Assembly: GCA_964628385.1 (NCBI GenBank) | Contig: CAZVOD010000016.1 | Coordinates: forward strand, 1 to 64,000 | Direction: 5' to 3' | Length of the DNA: 64,000 nucleotides | Origin: JANQPA01 sp964628385 | GTDB taxonomy: Bacteria; Bacteroidota; Bacteroidia; Chitinophagales; Saprospiraceae | Part shown: in pieces, positions 8,436 through 18,305 of the stretch | Numbering within the stretch: position 1 is the first letter of the stretch | Layout of the letters: the number at the start of each line of letters is the position of its first letter | Made by a program: the position numbers and the translations under genes | The notes under the pieces: generated by a model | The model's input: the letters and a program-made list of their open reading frames with translations, nothing else | What the model was told of the DNA's origin: nothing | Databases searched by the model: none

Positions 8436-10271
8436 ATGAAACGTCTGATTATAATTTTCTTTTTAGGAGTTGCCATTTTTTCTTTGTCAGCTCAAAATGA
8501 TAAATACGGGGAAAAGGTCGAGTTGGATATTCAAATTCCTGAAGGTGCCAGGCCCTGGACCAGCCTTGATCTGAACAACAATCCGGAGCAGTTTCAATTT
8601 GCAATCGTTACAGATCGCACCGGGGGGATGAGGCCGGGTATTTTCAAGGAAGGTACGAAACGGTTGAATTTGCTACAACCAGAATTTGTGATGAGTGTAG
8701 GAGACTTGATTCAGGGATATACCAGAGATTTGGATGAGTTAAACCGTCAGTGGGACGAATTCGATGAAATGGTTCAAAACCTGGAGATGCCTTTCTTTTA
8801 TGTCCCCGGCAACCACGATATCACCAATGAAGTAATGGATAGCCTTTGGAGAGAAAGACTGGGGCCTACCAATTATTATTTTAAGTATAAAGATGTGCTT
8901 TTTATGGCACTAAACTCTGAAGACCAGTATCGTGGTGCCAGCCGTGGTACAATCTCTGACGAGCAGTACGAGTGGATTAAAAAGACACTGGAAGAAAATA
9001 AAGAGGTAAAATGGACGCTACTGTTCATGCATCAGCCACTGTGGTTACAGGAAGCCGAAACACTGCGTTGGCCAGATGTAGAGGAGCTTTTGAAAAATAG
9101 GGACCACACCGTTTTTGTTGGCCACAGGCACCACTATGTAAAATACGAAAGAAATAATGGGAAATATTTTATGCTGGCAACAACGGGAGGTGGTAGTAGC
9201 CTGCGTGGTCCTGAATTTGGGGAATTTGATCATGTTGTATGGGTAACCATGACAGAAGCCGGCCCGCTAATCGCGAATGTTCGTTTGGAAGGTGTTTATG
9301 ATGAAAATGTCATGGACGAGCCAACGTGGGATTTTATTTCTGAAATGGGGCGCCGTAATCCTGTGGAAATAGAGCCACTATATGCAGAAGAAAAATTTGA
9401 AGAAGGAACCGTAAAAATTAAGATCACCAATGATATGGAGGTACCAATGGAGGTTACGCTGAATGATGATTTTAGTTTTTCGTACAAAACAGATTTCAAT
9501 ACGAATAAAGTAGAAGTGGCTCCCAATTCTGTAGAATTTGTAGAAATGGAAGTGGCGATGAGAAATAAAAGAAAGGCCGAGAATGCCTCTTCTATTCGCC
9601 TACATGCTCATGTAAAATACAATAGCGATGAGGCGGCGGATGTAGAATTTCCTTTTTCCTACAATATTGCCCCTCAGCCAAAACTGATGTTGCCAAAGAC
9701 CAAGAAGAGCATCAAAGTGGATGCTGATCTTAAGGAGTGGAAAGACCTGCCCTTTTCTTTGGTTACTGATAGTGATGCTAGTGTATTAGGTTCTTTTGGT
9801 ATAGCTCAGGATGATGAATTTATTTACATCGCTGGCCAGATAATAGACGATGAGGTATATTTAGATACACAGGCAGTCCTTTACCGGCAGGATTATGTGG
9901 GTATTGCTTTGAATGCCGACCCAATGGTCAAGAGTGCTACCAATGACGGAGCTGGCTGGTACCGCAATTCTTTTTACATTCAGGGAACACCTGAGAACGA
10001 TAATTTGGCTTCTCAAAGAACGCCTGATGAAGAACTTCCTGAAGGCACCCAGTGGAAGTGTAAAGTAAATGAAAAAGGATATGCAGTAGAAGTAGCTATT
10101 CCTATTGCTTATGTAAAAGAATTGCAGGGAGAAAAATGGAAGACCGTACGTGTCAACTTTATTGTACAGGACCGTGATAAAGGAATGACGCGTTTCCCAA
10201 GATACTATTGGATGCCTAATTGGAGAGGTAGCAGCAATGTTTTGGGCTCTGGTATGTTTTTTAGAAAATAA
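8436..10271 (+). CDS. Secreted metallophosphoesterase with C-terminal CBM9-like domain
   Basis: A 611-residue exported protein with a signal peptide ending about residue 20 (SLSAQN). The calcineurin-like metal sites appear in order within residues 45-270: VTDRTGG (in place of DxH), SVGDLIQG, VPGNHDIT, FMHQPLW and GHRHHYVKY, so the dimetal centre looks complete with Arg-Thr variation in the first motif. Residues about 430-611 look like a carbohydrate-binding-9-like beta-sandwich of the type fused to Bacteroidota extracellular enzymes (DLKEWKDLPF ... YAVEVAIPIAYV). A hydrolase of extracellular phosphoesters is likely; the substrate is unknown. A TACTTTTA box at 8396-8403 could be its promoter -7 element. 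It has no type IX C-terminal sorting signal that I can see. Confidence 0.85.
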   Translation: MKRLIIIFFLGVAIFSLSAQNDKYGEKVELDIQIPEGARPWTSLDLNNNPEQFQFAIVTDRTGGMRPGIFKEGTKRLNLLQPEFVMSVGDLIQGYTRDLDELNRQWDEFDEMVQNLEMPFFYVPGNHDITNEVMDSLWRERLGPTNYYFKYKDVLFMALNSEDQYRGASRGTISDEQYEWIKKTLEENKEVKWTLLFMHQPLWLQEAETLRWPDVEELLKNRDHTVFVGHRHHYVKYERNNGKYFMLATTGGGSSLRGPEFGEFDHVVWVTMTEAGPLIANVRLEGVYDENVMDEPTWDFISEMGRRNPVEIEPLYAEEKFEEGTVKIKITNDMEVPMEVTLNDDFSFSYKTDFNTNKVEVAPNSVEFVEMEVAMRNKRKAENASSIRLHAHVKYNSDEAADVEFPFSYNIAPQPKLMLPKTKKSIKVDADLKEWKDLPFSLVTDSDASVLGSFGIAQDDEFIYIAGQIIDDEVYLDTQAVLYRQDYVGIALNADPMVKSATNDGAGWYRNSFYIQGTPENDNLASQRTPDEELPEGTQWKCKVNEKGYAVEVAIPIAYVKELQGEKWKTVRVNFIVQDRDKGMTRFPRYYWMPNWRGSSNVLGSGMFFRK

Positions 10272-10493
10272 ATCAACTCTATTTAGCCCATTTCACTGCC
10301 TTCAAAGCAGGTATCGGAATTTGAATAAACGCTCCAATGGCACCGATCGCTCCGTTTTGAACTGAGTGGCCATGGCAGAGCACTTTATTTCAGCTTATGT
10401 GTTTTTACCTCGTTTGATCTGCAATACAGGTCGAATGAGGTAAACCCATAGCACATATCGAGTGCTTGATTCTGGAATTAAAAATATGTCGCA

Positions 10494-11354
10494 TTGAGAG
10501 CTTTATATATATTTGGCGCCATGGTTGTTGGTATTTTACTACCGGGGGGCCATCAATTCACCTTTCTGATCCGCTATTTTTTGATGGCAATGTTGTTTTT
10601 TGCTTTTCTAACTGTAAAAATAGAGAAGAATATACTCACCAGGGCCCATCTCAAAATTCTGTTGCTCAATCTTTTACTACCCATAGTTTTTTTCTTTTTA
10701 ATCAAGCCAATCAACCTGATGGCGGCTATGTCTACATTCATAATTACTTCTGCACCCACCGCTGCAGGAGCACCAGTGATCGCTTATTTCCTGGATAAAA
10801 AGGTAAGCTTTGTTACAGCATCAGTTATTCTGACCGCCCCGATTGTGGCTTTGATCATTCCTTTTACACTGCCATTGGTGATGAGTGTGGAGGGTAATAT
10901 TGGGGTTTGGCAAGTGATGAAGCCCATTGTTTTTACTGTATTCGTACCGCTAGCCGTAGCACAATTGCTGCGCTGGGTATCGCCCCGTGCGGTTACTGTT
11001 TTAACCCAATTCAAACAAATTGCATTTATTTTGCTGGTGGTAAATATTTATCTAGCTACCGCCAATGCTGTACATTTTATCGTAAATGATGAGCAGTCTA
11101 CTCTAATACAGCTACTCTGGATTGCCGCAGCTATTTCCGTGGCCGGATTTATTCAATTCAAGCTGGGAGAATGGATAGGCCGTGATCCACTAAAAGTCGA
11201 AACAGGCCTCGCGCTGGGACGCAAAAATACAGTCTTCGCCCTTTATATTGCTCTTACCTTTCTCAATCCACTGGTGGCATTGGGTCCTGTTTTTTATATC
11301 GTTTTTCATAATTCTTATAATTCCTGGCAAATGTATAGTCTGGCAAGAAATTAG
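10494..11354 (+). CDS. Bile acid:sodium symporter (BASS)-like transporter
   Basis: A 286-residue, highly hydrophobic protein with about nine membrane segments. The motif SAPTAAGAPVIAYFL and the late GRKNTVFALYIALTFLNP segment fit the BASS/SBF-like superfamily, which moves organic anions with Na+. No ATG is available before residue 10, so the start is either TTG 10494 or ATG 10521; both leave a short first segment compared with the ten-helix family norm. Substrate unknown. It converges on the S9 peptidase gene with a strong terminator between them. Confidence 0.75.
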   Translation: MRALYIFGAMVVGILLPGGHQFTFLIRYFLMAMLFFAFLTVKIEKNILTRAHLKILLLNLLLPIVFFFLIKPINLMAAMSTFIITSAPTAAGAPVIAYFLDKKVSFVTASVILTAPIVALIIPFTLPLVMSVEGNIGVWQVMKPIVFTVFVPLAVAQLLRWVSPRAVTVLTQFKQIAFILLVVNIYLATANAVHFIVNDEQSTLIQLLWIAAAISVAGFIQFKLGEWIGRDPLKVETGLALGRKNTVFALYIALTFLNPLVALGPVFYIVFHNSYNSWQMYSLARN

Positions 11355-11385
11355 AAGAGATAAGTAGTTAGTGCATAGAGAAAAG

Positions 11386-11424
11386 GGAATCGGAAAGGCT
11401 GAAGTAGATTGCCTTTCCGATTCC
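11386..11424. terminator. Strong bidirectional terminator
   Basis: GGAATCGGAAAGGC (11386-11399) and GCCTTTCCGATTCC (11411-11424) form a perfect 14-bp stem with an 11-nt loop. It serves the convergent BASS-like and S9 peptidase genes. Confidence 0.8.
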
Positions 11425-11440
11425 TGCTTTACAAGCTTTT

Positions 11441-14203
11441 TTATTTATCCTTACCGCCGTCTACCGCCGGTTCATAGCCGCGTTCCAGCTCTTTTTTGAT
11501 AGCCGGGATGCCCTCATCCATCCATACCGGCATTGGAGCATCCATTAGATAGTGGTCAAAAAACTGTTGTAAGCGCTTCTGAAAATCTTTGCGATTCGGC
11601 AGCTTTAATGGCCAGTGCGGTTCATTATTGTAATTGAGCATCCAGGCCGGTTTATTGAGCCTGCGCAGCGCCATGAAAAATTCTATCCCCTGATACCATG
11701 GTACAGCGCCATCGTTATCATTGTGTAGGATTAAAGTGGGCGTGTTTATCTTATCCGCAAAGAATAAAGGGGAATTTTCCAAATATCGAATGGGATATTC
11801 CCATATAGTTCCGCCAATTCTGCTCTGTGTATGCTCATATTGGAACATCCGGCTCCGCCCGCTACCCCAACGAATCCCTCCGTACGCGGAGAACATATTC
11901 ACGACAGGTGCGCCTGACTCTACACACTTAAACATATCCGTCTTGGTAATAATGTAGGCAATTTGATAGCCTCCCCAACTGTGGCCCTGCAGCGCTATAT
12001 TTTCTTTATCGACAAAACCCTCATCAATCAAATGGGTAACCCCCGAAACAACAGCATTATAGGCGCTCTCACCTGGGTAACCCACCCGATAGGGAACGTC
12101 GGGGTTAAAAACGATGTATCCACGGCTGGTATAATAAGAATAGGAGATTGTAGAACGGCCATACCCCGGTGGGCGATGCCGATACAAGCCCTGAGAACTC
12201 CGCTCGTAGAAATTGACGATCATAGGGTATTTTTTATTGGGATCAAAATTCTCGGGGGTAGCCAAAAGTCCTCTCAATTCCTGGCCATCGTAGGACGTCC
12301 AGCGAACGTGCTTGATATTTCCCCAATAATAATTCTTTTGCTGTGGATTAGCATTACTAATTACCTTACCAGACTTCAAGTTAGAGCTGGCAATCAAATT
12401 GGGAAAAGTATTATAGTTTTCTTTGGTGTAAATCCATTGATCTGCCCCTTCCGCTTTGGTGGGGCGACTACTCAGCCGGTATTTCCCACTTTGGAGGATT
12501 GTTTTTTTACCACTTTGGGCATCCAGATACAGATAGCCTTCTTCACAATTCACTTCATTAGTAAAGTGAATCAGCAGTGGTTCATCCATATTTACAAATC
12601 GCTGCTCTCTGTCGTAGTTGACTAGCCTGTGAATGATTTTTTCATCACGCCCCTGCGTTAGTTTGCGTGGGGCTTCCTGCTGAGCCGGATCAAGCGCCCA
12701 GATATCATACCGATCGTATACAAGAAAATATTCATCGTTTTCTGCCCATCCGGCTGTACCATAGGGCCTTGGGTGATTAGGGCTGTCGTTGAGCTCATCG
12801 TAGAGCGCTACTTCAATCGCTTTGGTAATATTGCTGGCTGTTTTCTCCGAAATATTATAAATAAAATAGGTAGAATCAGGGTAGTTATACCAACCCACGT
12901 ACTGCCCACCGGGTGATAGGGCTGCATATGCCCTTTCTGCTTCGGCGATTTGCTCTGCCTTGCCTGTATTTTGATCAATGAGATAAACATCTTTGTAACT
13001 CGGACCACCTTCCCAGGTTATTTGTACCTGATAAGCATCATCATTGTAACCTAAAACGTAATCTGATTCGCTATCGGGGTCAATGCTCACATTGGGGATT
13101 TCTTCAGCAGCTAGCTGTACAAGCTTTTTAGAGGAAATATCATAGACCGCCTCGTACGTTTTTCTCTTCTCCCTTCTCAGGTTTATTTTTTGTTGAGGGT
13201 AAATTTGTGGATCTTTATAATGCCAAACTTCTACCACCGGTTGTTCCTCTTCAATGATACCTTCCGGCTCTTCCGGGTAAGGACTGGCAGTACCGAAGTA
13301 CAAACGCTCTTCGTTGGCTGAAAACCTTATCGAACCATCTTTACTGATCACCCATTCTTTATTTAAGAAAGAAGCATCAGCATCGGCAATTATTTCTGCA
13401 TCAGCCAGGCTGGATGAAAAATACAGGGCCCGGCTATTCTTAGCAGCTTCGGGTTGCTCAACCAAAAAGGCGATTAGTTGGCCGGTGGTAGAAACCGATA
13501 GTTTTTCGGTGGCCATGCTGTCTTGCCAAATGGTATTCACACCCTGTGAATTGCTGGAAAAAACAGAAATGGCATTAATATCTCCCGTTGTGCTGAAAGC
13601 TAAAATCCCGCCCTTTTCTGATAATTGAAAATCAGAGACATTCTCAAAGCGCTGCTCTCGCTTATCTTTAGCTAGAGGATAAAGCAGCAGATCACCGTTT
13701 TTGTCTTTTTTATCCTTTTCGTCTCCCTTGTTGGCATTTGGCGTTAGGTGAATAGCCAAAAAGTCAGACCACTTTTTGGCAAAACGGAACGTTTTGATAT
13801 TTGATAGTTTGGTTATTTCACCATTGGAAAGATCGACAATAGCAAGGCTGTCCTGCGTCCATTTCTTTTTGGGAATATCCCGGAGCTTCCAGCTTCTGAT
13901 ACTGTCCTGAGAGGGCTTTATTGTGAATGCCAGGTATCGGCTATCCGCGCTAATAGCCGGATTTTCTCCTCTGGAATAGCTATATGCTTTATTTTGAGCA
14001 ATATTATACCAATAAATGGTTTTATCCCCTTCAATGGGTTCGAGTACGTAACTTGCCCAGTTTCCATCGTTGGAAAGCCTTACAGCGTTGATGTCTTTCC
14101 AGGAGGCTACATCTTCGTGTTCAAGTGCTCTTTTGGAGTTTTGGGTAAAAATCAACGGAGGTAGGCAAACCAAAAGTAAAATGGTCAGTAAAGAGTTTTT
14201 CAT
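11441..14203 (-). CDS. Secreted S9-family serine peptidase (prolyl oligopeptidase fold)
   Basis: A 920-residue exported peptidase. The signal peptide covers about residues 1-20 (LLLVCLPPLIFTQ). A long beta-propeller-like region spans about 30-640, and an alpha/beta-hydrolase domain with the catalytic triad follows: Ser in GHSWGGYQIAY (about residue 740), Asp in DNDGAVPW (about 829) and His in EPHWPL (about 862). It hydrolyses peptides, probably after proline or as a DPP-like enzyme; exact specificity cannot be told. The length is at the long end for S9 but common in Bacteroidota. It is transcribed alone and is separated from the MATE gene by a 304-nt divergent spacer. Confidence 0.9.
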   Translation of the reverse strand: MKNSLLTILLLVCLPPLIFTQNSKRALEHEDVASWKDINAVRLSNDGNWASYVLEPIEGDKTIYWYNIAQNKAYSYSRGENPAISADSRYLAFTIKPSQDSIRSWKLRDIPKKKWTQDSLAIVDLSNGEITKLSNIKTFRFAKKWSDFLAIHLTPNANKGDEKDKKDKNGDLLLYPLAKDKREQRFENVSDFQLSEKGGILAFSTTGDINAISVFSSNSQGVNTIWQDSMATEKLSVSTTGQLIAFLVEQPEAAKNSRALYFSSSLADAEIIADADASFLNKEWVISKDGSIRFSANEERLYFGTASPYPEEPEGIIEEEQPVVEVWHYKDPQIYPQQKINLRREKRKTYEAVYDISSKKLVQLAAEEIPNVSIDPDSESDYVLGYNDDAYQVQITWEGGPSYKDVYLIDQNTGKAEQIAEAERAYAALSPGGQYVGWYNYPDSTYFIYNISEKTASNITKAIEVALYDELNDSPNHPRPYGTAGWAENDEYFLVYDRYDIWALDPAQQEAPRKLTQGRDEKIIHRLVNYDREQRFVNMDEPLLIHFTNEVNCEEGYLYLDAQSGKKTILQSGKYRLSSRPTKAEGADQWIYTKENYNTFPNLIASSNLKSGKVISNANPQQKNYYWGNIKHVRWTSYDGQELRGLLATPENFDPNKKYPMIVNFYERSSQGLYRHRPPGYGRSTISYSYYTSRGYIVFNPDVPYRVGYPGESAYNAVVSGVTHLIDEGFVDKENIALQGHSWGGYQIAYIITKTDMFKCVESGAPVVNMFSAYGGIRWGSGRSRMFQYEHTQSRIGGTIWEYPIRYLENSPLFFADKINTPTLILHNDNDGAVPWYQGIEFFMALRRLNKPAWMLNYNNEPHWPLKLPNRKDFQKRLQQFFDHYLMDAPMPVWMDEGIPAIKKELERGYEPAVDGGKDK

Positions 14204-14507
14204 AATTCCTTTAATTGATTAAAGTTGCGATTTGTACGCTTCAAGAAAGACAGCCAAACTTTGGGCCTTTTCCTGATAAGCTGAGATTGTCCAGTTTCTC
14301 TCATCACCCATACATACCGCAACCTGGGTAAACTATTAAGATTAAATTGTAAGTTACAGTGCATCGTGAAGTTATAATAAAGAGGTAAAAAATAACAGGT
14401 CAGGTGGAATTATTTTGAGGTATAAATGGGTTGAAAAGATCGTCTGCTGATGTGATTAGGTTTAATGTAACACCTGAGCTTGTAAAGTTCACGAAATTTC
14501 TCTCCGG
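14204..14507. other. Divergent spacer, no gene seen
   Basis: A 304-nt AT-rich region between the starts of the S9 peptidase (-) and the MATE exporter (+), so it should hold both promoters. It contains GCAACCTGGGTAAA at about 14319-14332, which also occurs in the inverted repeat near 1842. No small gene is evident. Confidence 0.5.
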
Positions 14508-15893
14508 ATGAAAAATATTTTACTGACCCTGAAAGAAGCGCTTCAGGGAGAAGGCAATGATTACACTTCTGGAAGTATCAACAGGGCCATAGTACTCTTA
14601 TCCATACCTATGATCATTGAAATGATAGGAGAGTCGCTATTTGCCGTCTTTGATGCCTATTATGTATCCAAGCTGGGGGTAGAAGCCGTAGCAACTGTCG
14701 GCCTGACAGAAGCAGTAATTACTATCGTTTACGCTGTGTCTATTGGCCTGAGCATGGCCGGTACGGCCGTAGTAGCTCGCAGGATCGGAGAAAAAAACAG
14801 GCAGGGTGCTGCCAACGCGGCTGCACAGGCCATCCTGATGGCTGTAACCGCATCTGTTGTTTTGGGAATACTGGGCGTTATCTTTGCTGAAGATATACTA
14901 AGAGCTATGGGCGGAACCGAGAAAATGATCCAATCGGGGCTCGGCTATACCAGGGTCGCTTTCGGCAGTAATGTGGTTATTATGCTCTTATTTCTGCTCA
15001 ATGGCATATTCAGAGGAGCCGGCGATGCTTCCCTGGCCATGTATACTCTGGGCATTGCCAACTTCATGAACATCCTGCTCGATCCCATTTTTATTTTCGG
15101 AATCGGCCCATTTGAAGGATTCGGCGTACAGGGAGCAGCGATTGCTACTTCCATCGGCCGGGGCGTTGGAGTACTTTTTCAGGTAGCTTTACTACTACGA
15201 GGAGTAGGGGTATTAAAGCTGAACAGGCAAAGTTTCAGAACTGATTTTGCAGTAATCAAAAACCTGATAAGCATAGGCACGTCAGGTATGCTGCAATTTG
15301 CCATCTCTTCCTTGAGCTGGATATTCATCATGAGAGTAATCGCTGAGCTAGGGGATAAAATGGTCGCTGGCTACACTATAGCCATAAGGCTAATCATTTT
15401 TACCATTTTACCTGCATGGGGAATCGCCAACGCCGCTGCCACATTGGTAGGACAAAACCTCGGAGCCGGCAAGCCGGATCGGGCAGAAGCTTCCGTATGG
15501 CGAGCAGCGTTTTACAATATGATATTCCTGTTTGTTGTTTCGGTTATTTTTTCTATGGCTGCTTATCCTCTGATGAAAATCTTTACGACAGACGAAAATG
15601 TGATACAAGCCGGTATACTAAGCTTGAGAATTATCTGTGCCGGATATGTATTTTTCGCCTACGGTATGGTAATCAGTCAATCCTTCAATGGGGCTGGAGA
15701 CACCAGGACGCCAATGTTTGTTAACTTCTTTTGCTTTTGGCTGATAGAAATCCCCATAAGCTATATTTTAGGTATCTACATGGACTATGGTATCGCCGGA
15801 GTCTGCCTGGCTATTGCAGGAAGCGAGACTTTGATGGCTATCATTTGCATTGTACTTTTTCGACGGGGAAAGTGGAAAACCATCGCTGTCTGA
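14508..15893 (+). CDS. MATE family efflux transporter
   Basis: A 461-residue inner-membrane protein with 12 predicted helices in two homologous halves, the MATE size and pattern. The N-half has SIPMIIEMIGESLFAVFDAY and the conserved LFLLNGIFRGAGDASLA. The C-half has the matching VISQSFNGAGDTRTPMFVNF. MATE proteins export cationic drugs or metabolites using Na+ or H+. Nothing nearby indicates the substrate. Converges on the SRPBCC gene. Confidence 0.93.
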   Translation: MKNILLTLKEALQGEGNDYTSGSINRAIVLLSIPMIIEMIGESLFAVFDAYYVSKLGVEAVATVGLTEAVITIVYAVSIGLSMAGTAVVARRIGEKNRQGAANAAAQAILMAVTASVVLGILGVIFAEDILRAMGGTEKMIQSGLGYTRVAFGSNVVIMLLFLLNGIFRGAGDASLAMYTLGIANFMNILLDPIFIFGIGPFEGFGVQGAAIATSIGRGVGVLFQVALLLRGVGVLKLNRQSFRTDFAVIKNLISIGTSGMLQFAISSLSWIFIMRVIAELGDKMVAGYTIAIRLIIFTILPAWGIANAAATLVGQNLGAGKPDRAEASVWRAAFYNMIFLFVVSVIFSMAAYPLMKIFTTDENVIQAGILSLRIICAGYVFFAYGMVISQSFNGAGDTRTPMFVNFFCFWLIEIPISYILGIYMDYGIAGVCLAIAGSETLMAIICIVLFRRGKWKTIAV

Positions 15894-15912
15894 AAATGCC
15901 ACCCTGGCATTT
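15894..15912. terminator. Short hairpin between convergent genes
   Basis: AAATGCCA (15894-15901), CCC, TGGCATTT (15905-15912): a perfect 8-bp stem just after the MATE stop and before the SRPBCC stop on the other strand. Confidence 0.5.
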
Positions 15913-15922
15913 CCAATGATCT

Positions 15923-16381
15923 TTAAGCAAAGACCTTGTCAAACGCTTCCTTTCGGTGATCGAAAATACCATGAATCATTTTCTCTACGAAAAGCGCATT
16001 GGCAATGCTGCCGATAGGGCCATAGGGTACTTTGTAGTGCAAAATGTCGGTCATTTGGGTACTTTCTTTCACCGTTTCAAAGTGATGTTGGTGATGCCAC
16101 ATAGCGTACGGGCCAAAGCGTTGCTCATCAACAAAATATTTCAGGTGCTCCACATGTTTGATCTCGGTAATCCAGCCTAACTTGATACCTAAAATAGGTG
16201 CTATTCTATGCGCTATCAGCATTCCCGGATATACCTTCTGTCCTTTTACGTCTGTTAAGGTCTCGAAAGCCACTTCCTTTGGAGTGACTTTTTCCAGGTT
16301 TTCAGGGTGGGCAAAAAAGTCCCAAACTTCTTCCAGTGGCTTTTCAATGGTGATGGTCCATTCTTTTCTTTTGACATTCAT
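15923..16381 (-). CDS. SRPBCC (START-like) ligand-binding protein
   Basis: A 152-residue single-domain protein of the SRPBCC helix-grip fold. It begins with the family's typical PLEEVWDFFAHPENLEKVTPKEV, continues through a beta-rich middle (AHRIAPILGIKLGWITEI, YGPYAMWHHQHHF) and ends with a long C-terminal helix (EKMIHGIFDHRKEAFDKVF). Proteins of this subgroup bind hydrophobic ligands or act as cyclases/isomerases; some are annotated as cell-division inhibitor SulA-like or cyclase/dehydrase. No ligand can be inferred. Confidence 0.85.
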   Translation of the reverse strand: MNVKRKEWTITIEKPLEEVWDFFAHPENLEKVTPKEVAFETLTDVKGQKVYPGMLIAHRIAPILGIKLGWITEIKHVEHLKYFVDEQRFGPYAMWHHQHHFETVKESTQMTDILHYKVPYGPIGSIANALFVEKMIHGIFDHRKEAFDKVFA

Positions 16382-16973
16382 TCGGATACTAATATTGCGA
16401 TTTAAGGAATTGGATAGTATTCAGGATTTTAACATTTTACCTTTGAAAAGGATAGAATTTTAGCTGTATCTTTATAAAAGATTTATTTATCGGTACTAGG
16501 GGCGAGCGCAATTGACTGTTATCAAGCCACTTCAATACCCAATAGTGAGCTTTTACAAATCTCTCAACGTTTATCCATTTCAGTTCTAACCAGAGCCATG
16601 GGATCAACTGTTATATATTATTAAAAAAAATATTTAAAAATTACCTCCTTTCTGGTATGTATGAAATATAGATAAATAATATCTTTGTTTTGCAACCGAA
16701 TTAGACATTTTAGTATTAACAATTTATCCCTTAAACCGTTTAAAGAGTAGTCCCATGATTAGCAACTCATCTTTCATTCATTTCAGAATGTTATTACATT
16801 CATTGTATTTACATCGTATTTGCTCTATTTATAAATTTCCAATAATCCAATTCTCGTATTGTAGTAATACTGTCGGCTAGCTTTCAGCGTAGGTCTCTTA
16901 CCCGTATTGCCCTGTATGAAAGTGACGCGGATTATTGTTCGTCGTCTTGATAATAGAGTAAATTAAAACTTAT
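16382..16973. other. Long AT-rich intergenic region
   Basis: A 592-nt stretch between divergent genes. It contains TATCTTTG near 16680, matching the Bacteroidota TAnnTTTG -7 element, but without a convincing TTTG 17-20 nt upstream. If used, it would give the next gene a long leader of about 290 nt. The longest short frame (about 41 codons, near 16756) has no family resemblance. Confidence 0.4.
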
Positions 16974-18197
16974 ATGACATTCCATAACAAGATTTTACGT
17001 ATTAATTATAATGTAATAGCGTTATTGTTATCCATTTCATTGCTTAGCTTTGACTCTATTTTTGGTAACTCCTCTTTATTAAATTCTAATTTTCCGGCAT
17101 TTCAGGAAGAAAAAATATATAGTAATCAGTGTGAGCCTAAATTTGCTATCAAGCACCAGACGATTCATTGTTTGGAGGAGCTTGAAGCAGAGCCCAGAAT
17201 GATTCCCAGCGTATATAGCGATTGTGGTAAAATATCTGAATTTTATAATATAGATGAATATTATTCGTTAGGCTGTGGCAATGAAGGTTTTAACGGTTGG
17301 TTTAAAGCTAACCGATGGACTTACACAAAGATACAAGGTGACGGTGGGGTAGATGTCACCGGAGCTCCCAGTGTATTATTAGTTGAAGGGGCTAATAAGG
17401 CTCTAGTTGAAGTTGTGCCCGGCGGTTCATTCTCGTTAGAGATTTTGATACCTGCTGATGGTTTCATAACGTTTGACTGGAGTATGATTGGGGGCTCCAA
17501 TCTCACCTTCACTGTTCAGTATGGCGATCAGGAAGACAATAATCCTGATCACTATTTCTCCTCTACCAGGTTGAAAGCTGGCGATTCATTTACCTTCCGA
17601 TTTAAGAATCCCGGAGAAATGGCAGGTAAAATTAATTTTTCTCACTTTCAATTTTTTACAGACGTAATTACTATTTTGGAAAGGACCTGGCATGCTGTTG
17701 ATCAGTATGGCAATCAGGGGTCTGCTGTTCAGGTTATCGGTATAAAAGGAATTAATCACAATCAGGTTATTATGCCTGCTGATTATGAAGAGCTGCCTTC
17801 TACATCGCGTAAGCAGGCTCCGGCTCCAAGCATTTCAGGGTATCCCGTTTTTGATCTCGATAATGATCCTGATACAAAATTCGATCAGATGGCATTGCAT
17901 CAAAATGATTGTTCTTTGGATATCAGCTGGAAAGATGATGTGGAAGAAATTGAAAATGGTTTGCTAATCAATAGAGAGTGGACTTTAAAGGAAGGATGTG
18001 GTAATACTACTATTATCCATAATCAGATGATCAAGTTGTTTTTCAAAAATTCTTCTATTCAACGAAAAAGCAGAGAAACCGGTAAGACAGACAATCCTTA
18101 CGATATAAAACGTATAGAGAATGACCCTTACAAATATATGTCTTCAAGTTTTAGAAACAGAAATAAGGTAGATCATTCTAACACCAGGATACGATAA
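16974..18197 (+). CDS. Secreted protein with degenerate HYR/'RTWT..D..GN'-type repeats
   Basis: A 407-residue protein of unknown function. An N-terminal hydrophobic signal (about residues 10-32) indicates export. Two stretches, ERTWHAVDQYGNQGSAVQ (about residue 235) and NREWTLKEGCGNTTIIHN (about residue 330), resemble the R-T-W-T-x-x-D-x-x-G-N strand of HYR/Ig-like repeats common in large Bacteroidota surface proteins. The middle (about 100-225) is a beta-rich domain. There is no type IX sorting domain at the C-terminus, which is instead basic and low in complexity. It may be a surface or matrix protein. It sits alone between long non-coding spacers. Confidence 0.7.
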   Translation: MTFHNKILRINYNVIALLLSISLLSFDSIFGNSSLLNSNFPAFQEEKIYSNQCEPKFAIKHQTIHCLEELEAEPRMIPSVYSDCGKISEFYNIDEYYSLGCGNEGFNGWFKANRWTYTKIQGDGGVDVTGAPSVLLVEGANKALVEVVPGGSFSLEILIPADGFITFDWSMIGGSNLTFTVQYGDQEDNNPDHYFSSTRLKAGDSFTFRFKNPGEMAGKINFSHFQFFTDVITILERTWHAVDQYGNQGSAVQVIGIKGINHNQVIMPADYEELPSTSRKQAPAPSISGYPVFDLDNDPDTKFDQMALHQNDCSLDISWKDDVEEIENGLLINREWTLKEGCGNTTIIHNQMIKLFFKNSSIQRKSRETGKTDNPYDIKRIENDPYKYMSSSFRNRNKVDHSNTRIR

Positions 18198-18277
18198 AAA
18201 AATATCCTAATTATTTGGCGGTATGTTGAGACAGATCCTCAAATTTAGGGTTTTCAAGTGTAATATTATCTATTAGA

Positions 18278-18294
18278 GCGGATTTTAAATCCGC
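18278..18294. terminator. GC-rich hairpin with T-run
   Basis: GCGGATTT (18278-18285) and AAATCCGC (18287-18294) form an inverted repeat followed by CGTTTTTATT, an intrinsic terminator for the upstream secreted-protein gene; it could also serve the convergent MORN-like gene. Confidence 0.65.
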
Positions 18295-18305
18295 CGTTTT
18301 TATTA

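Noticed and set aside
11963..12625. A 220-codon open frame on the plus strand
   Set aside because: It lies wholly inside the well-supported S9 peptidase gene on the other strand and has no family resemblance; it is an antisense shadow.
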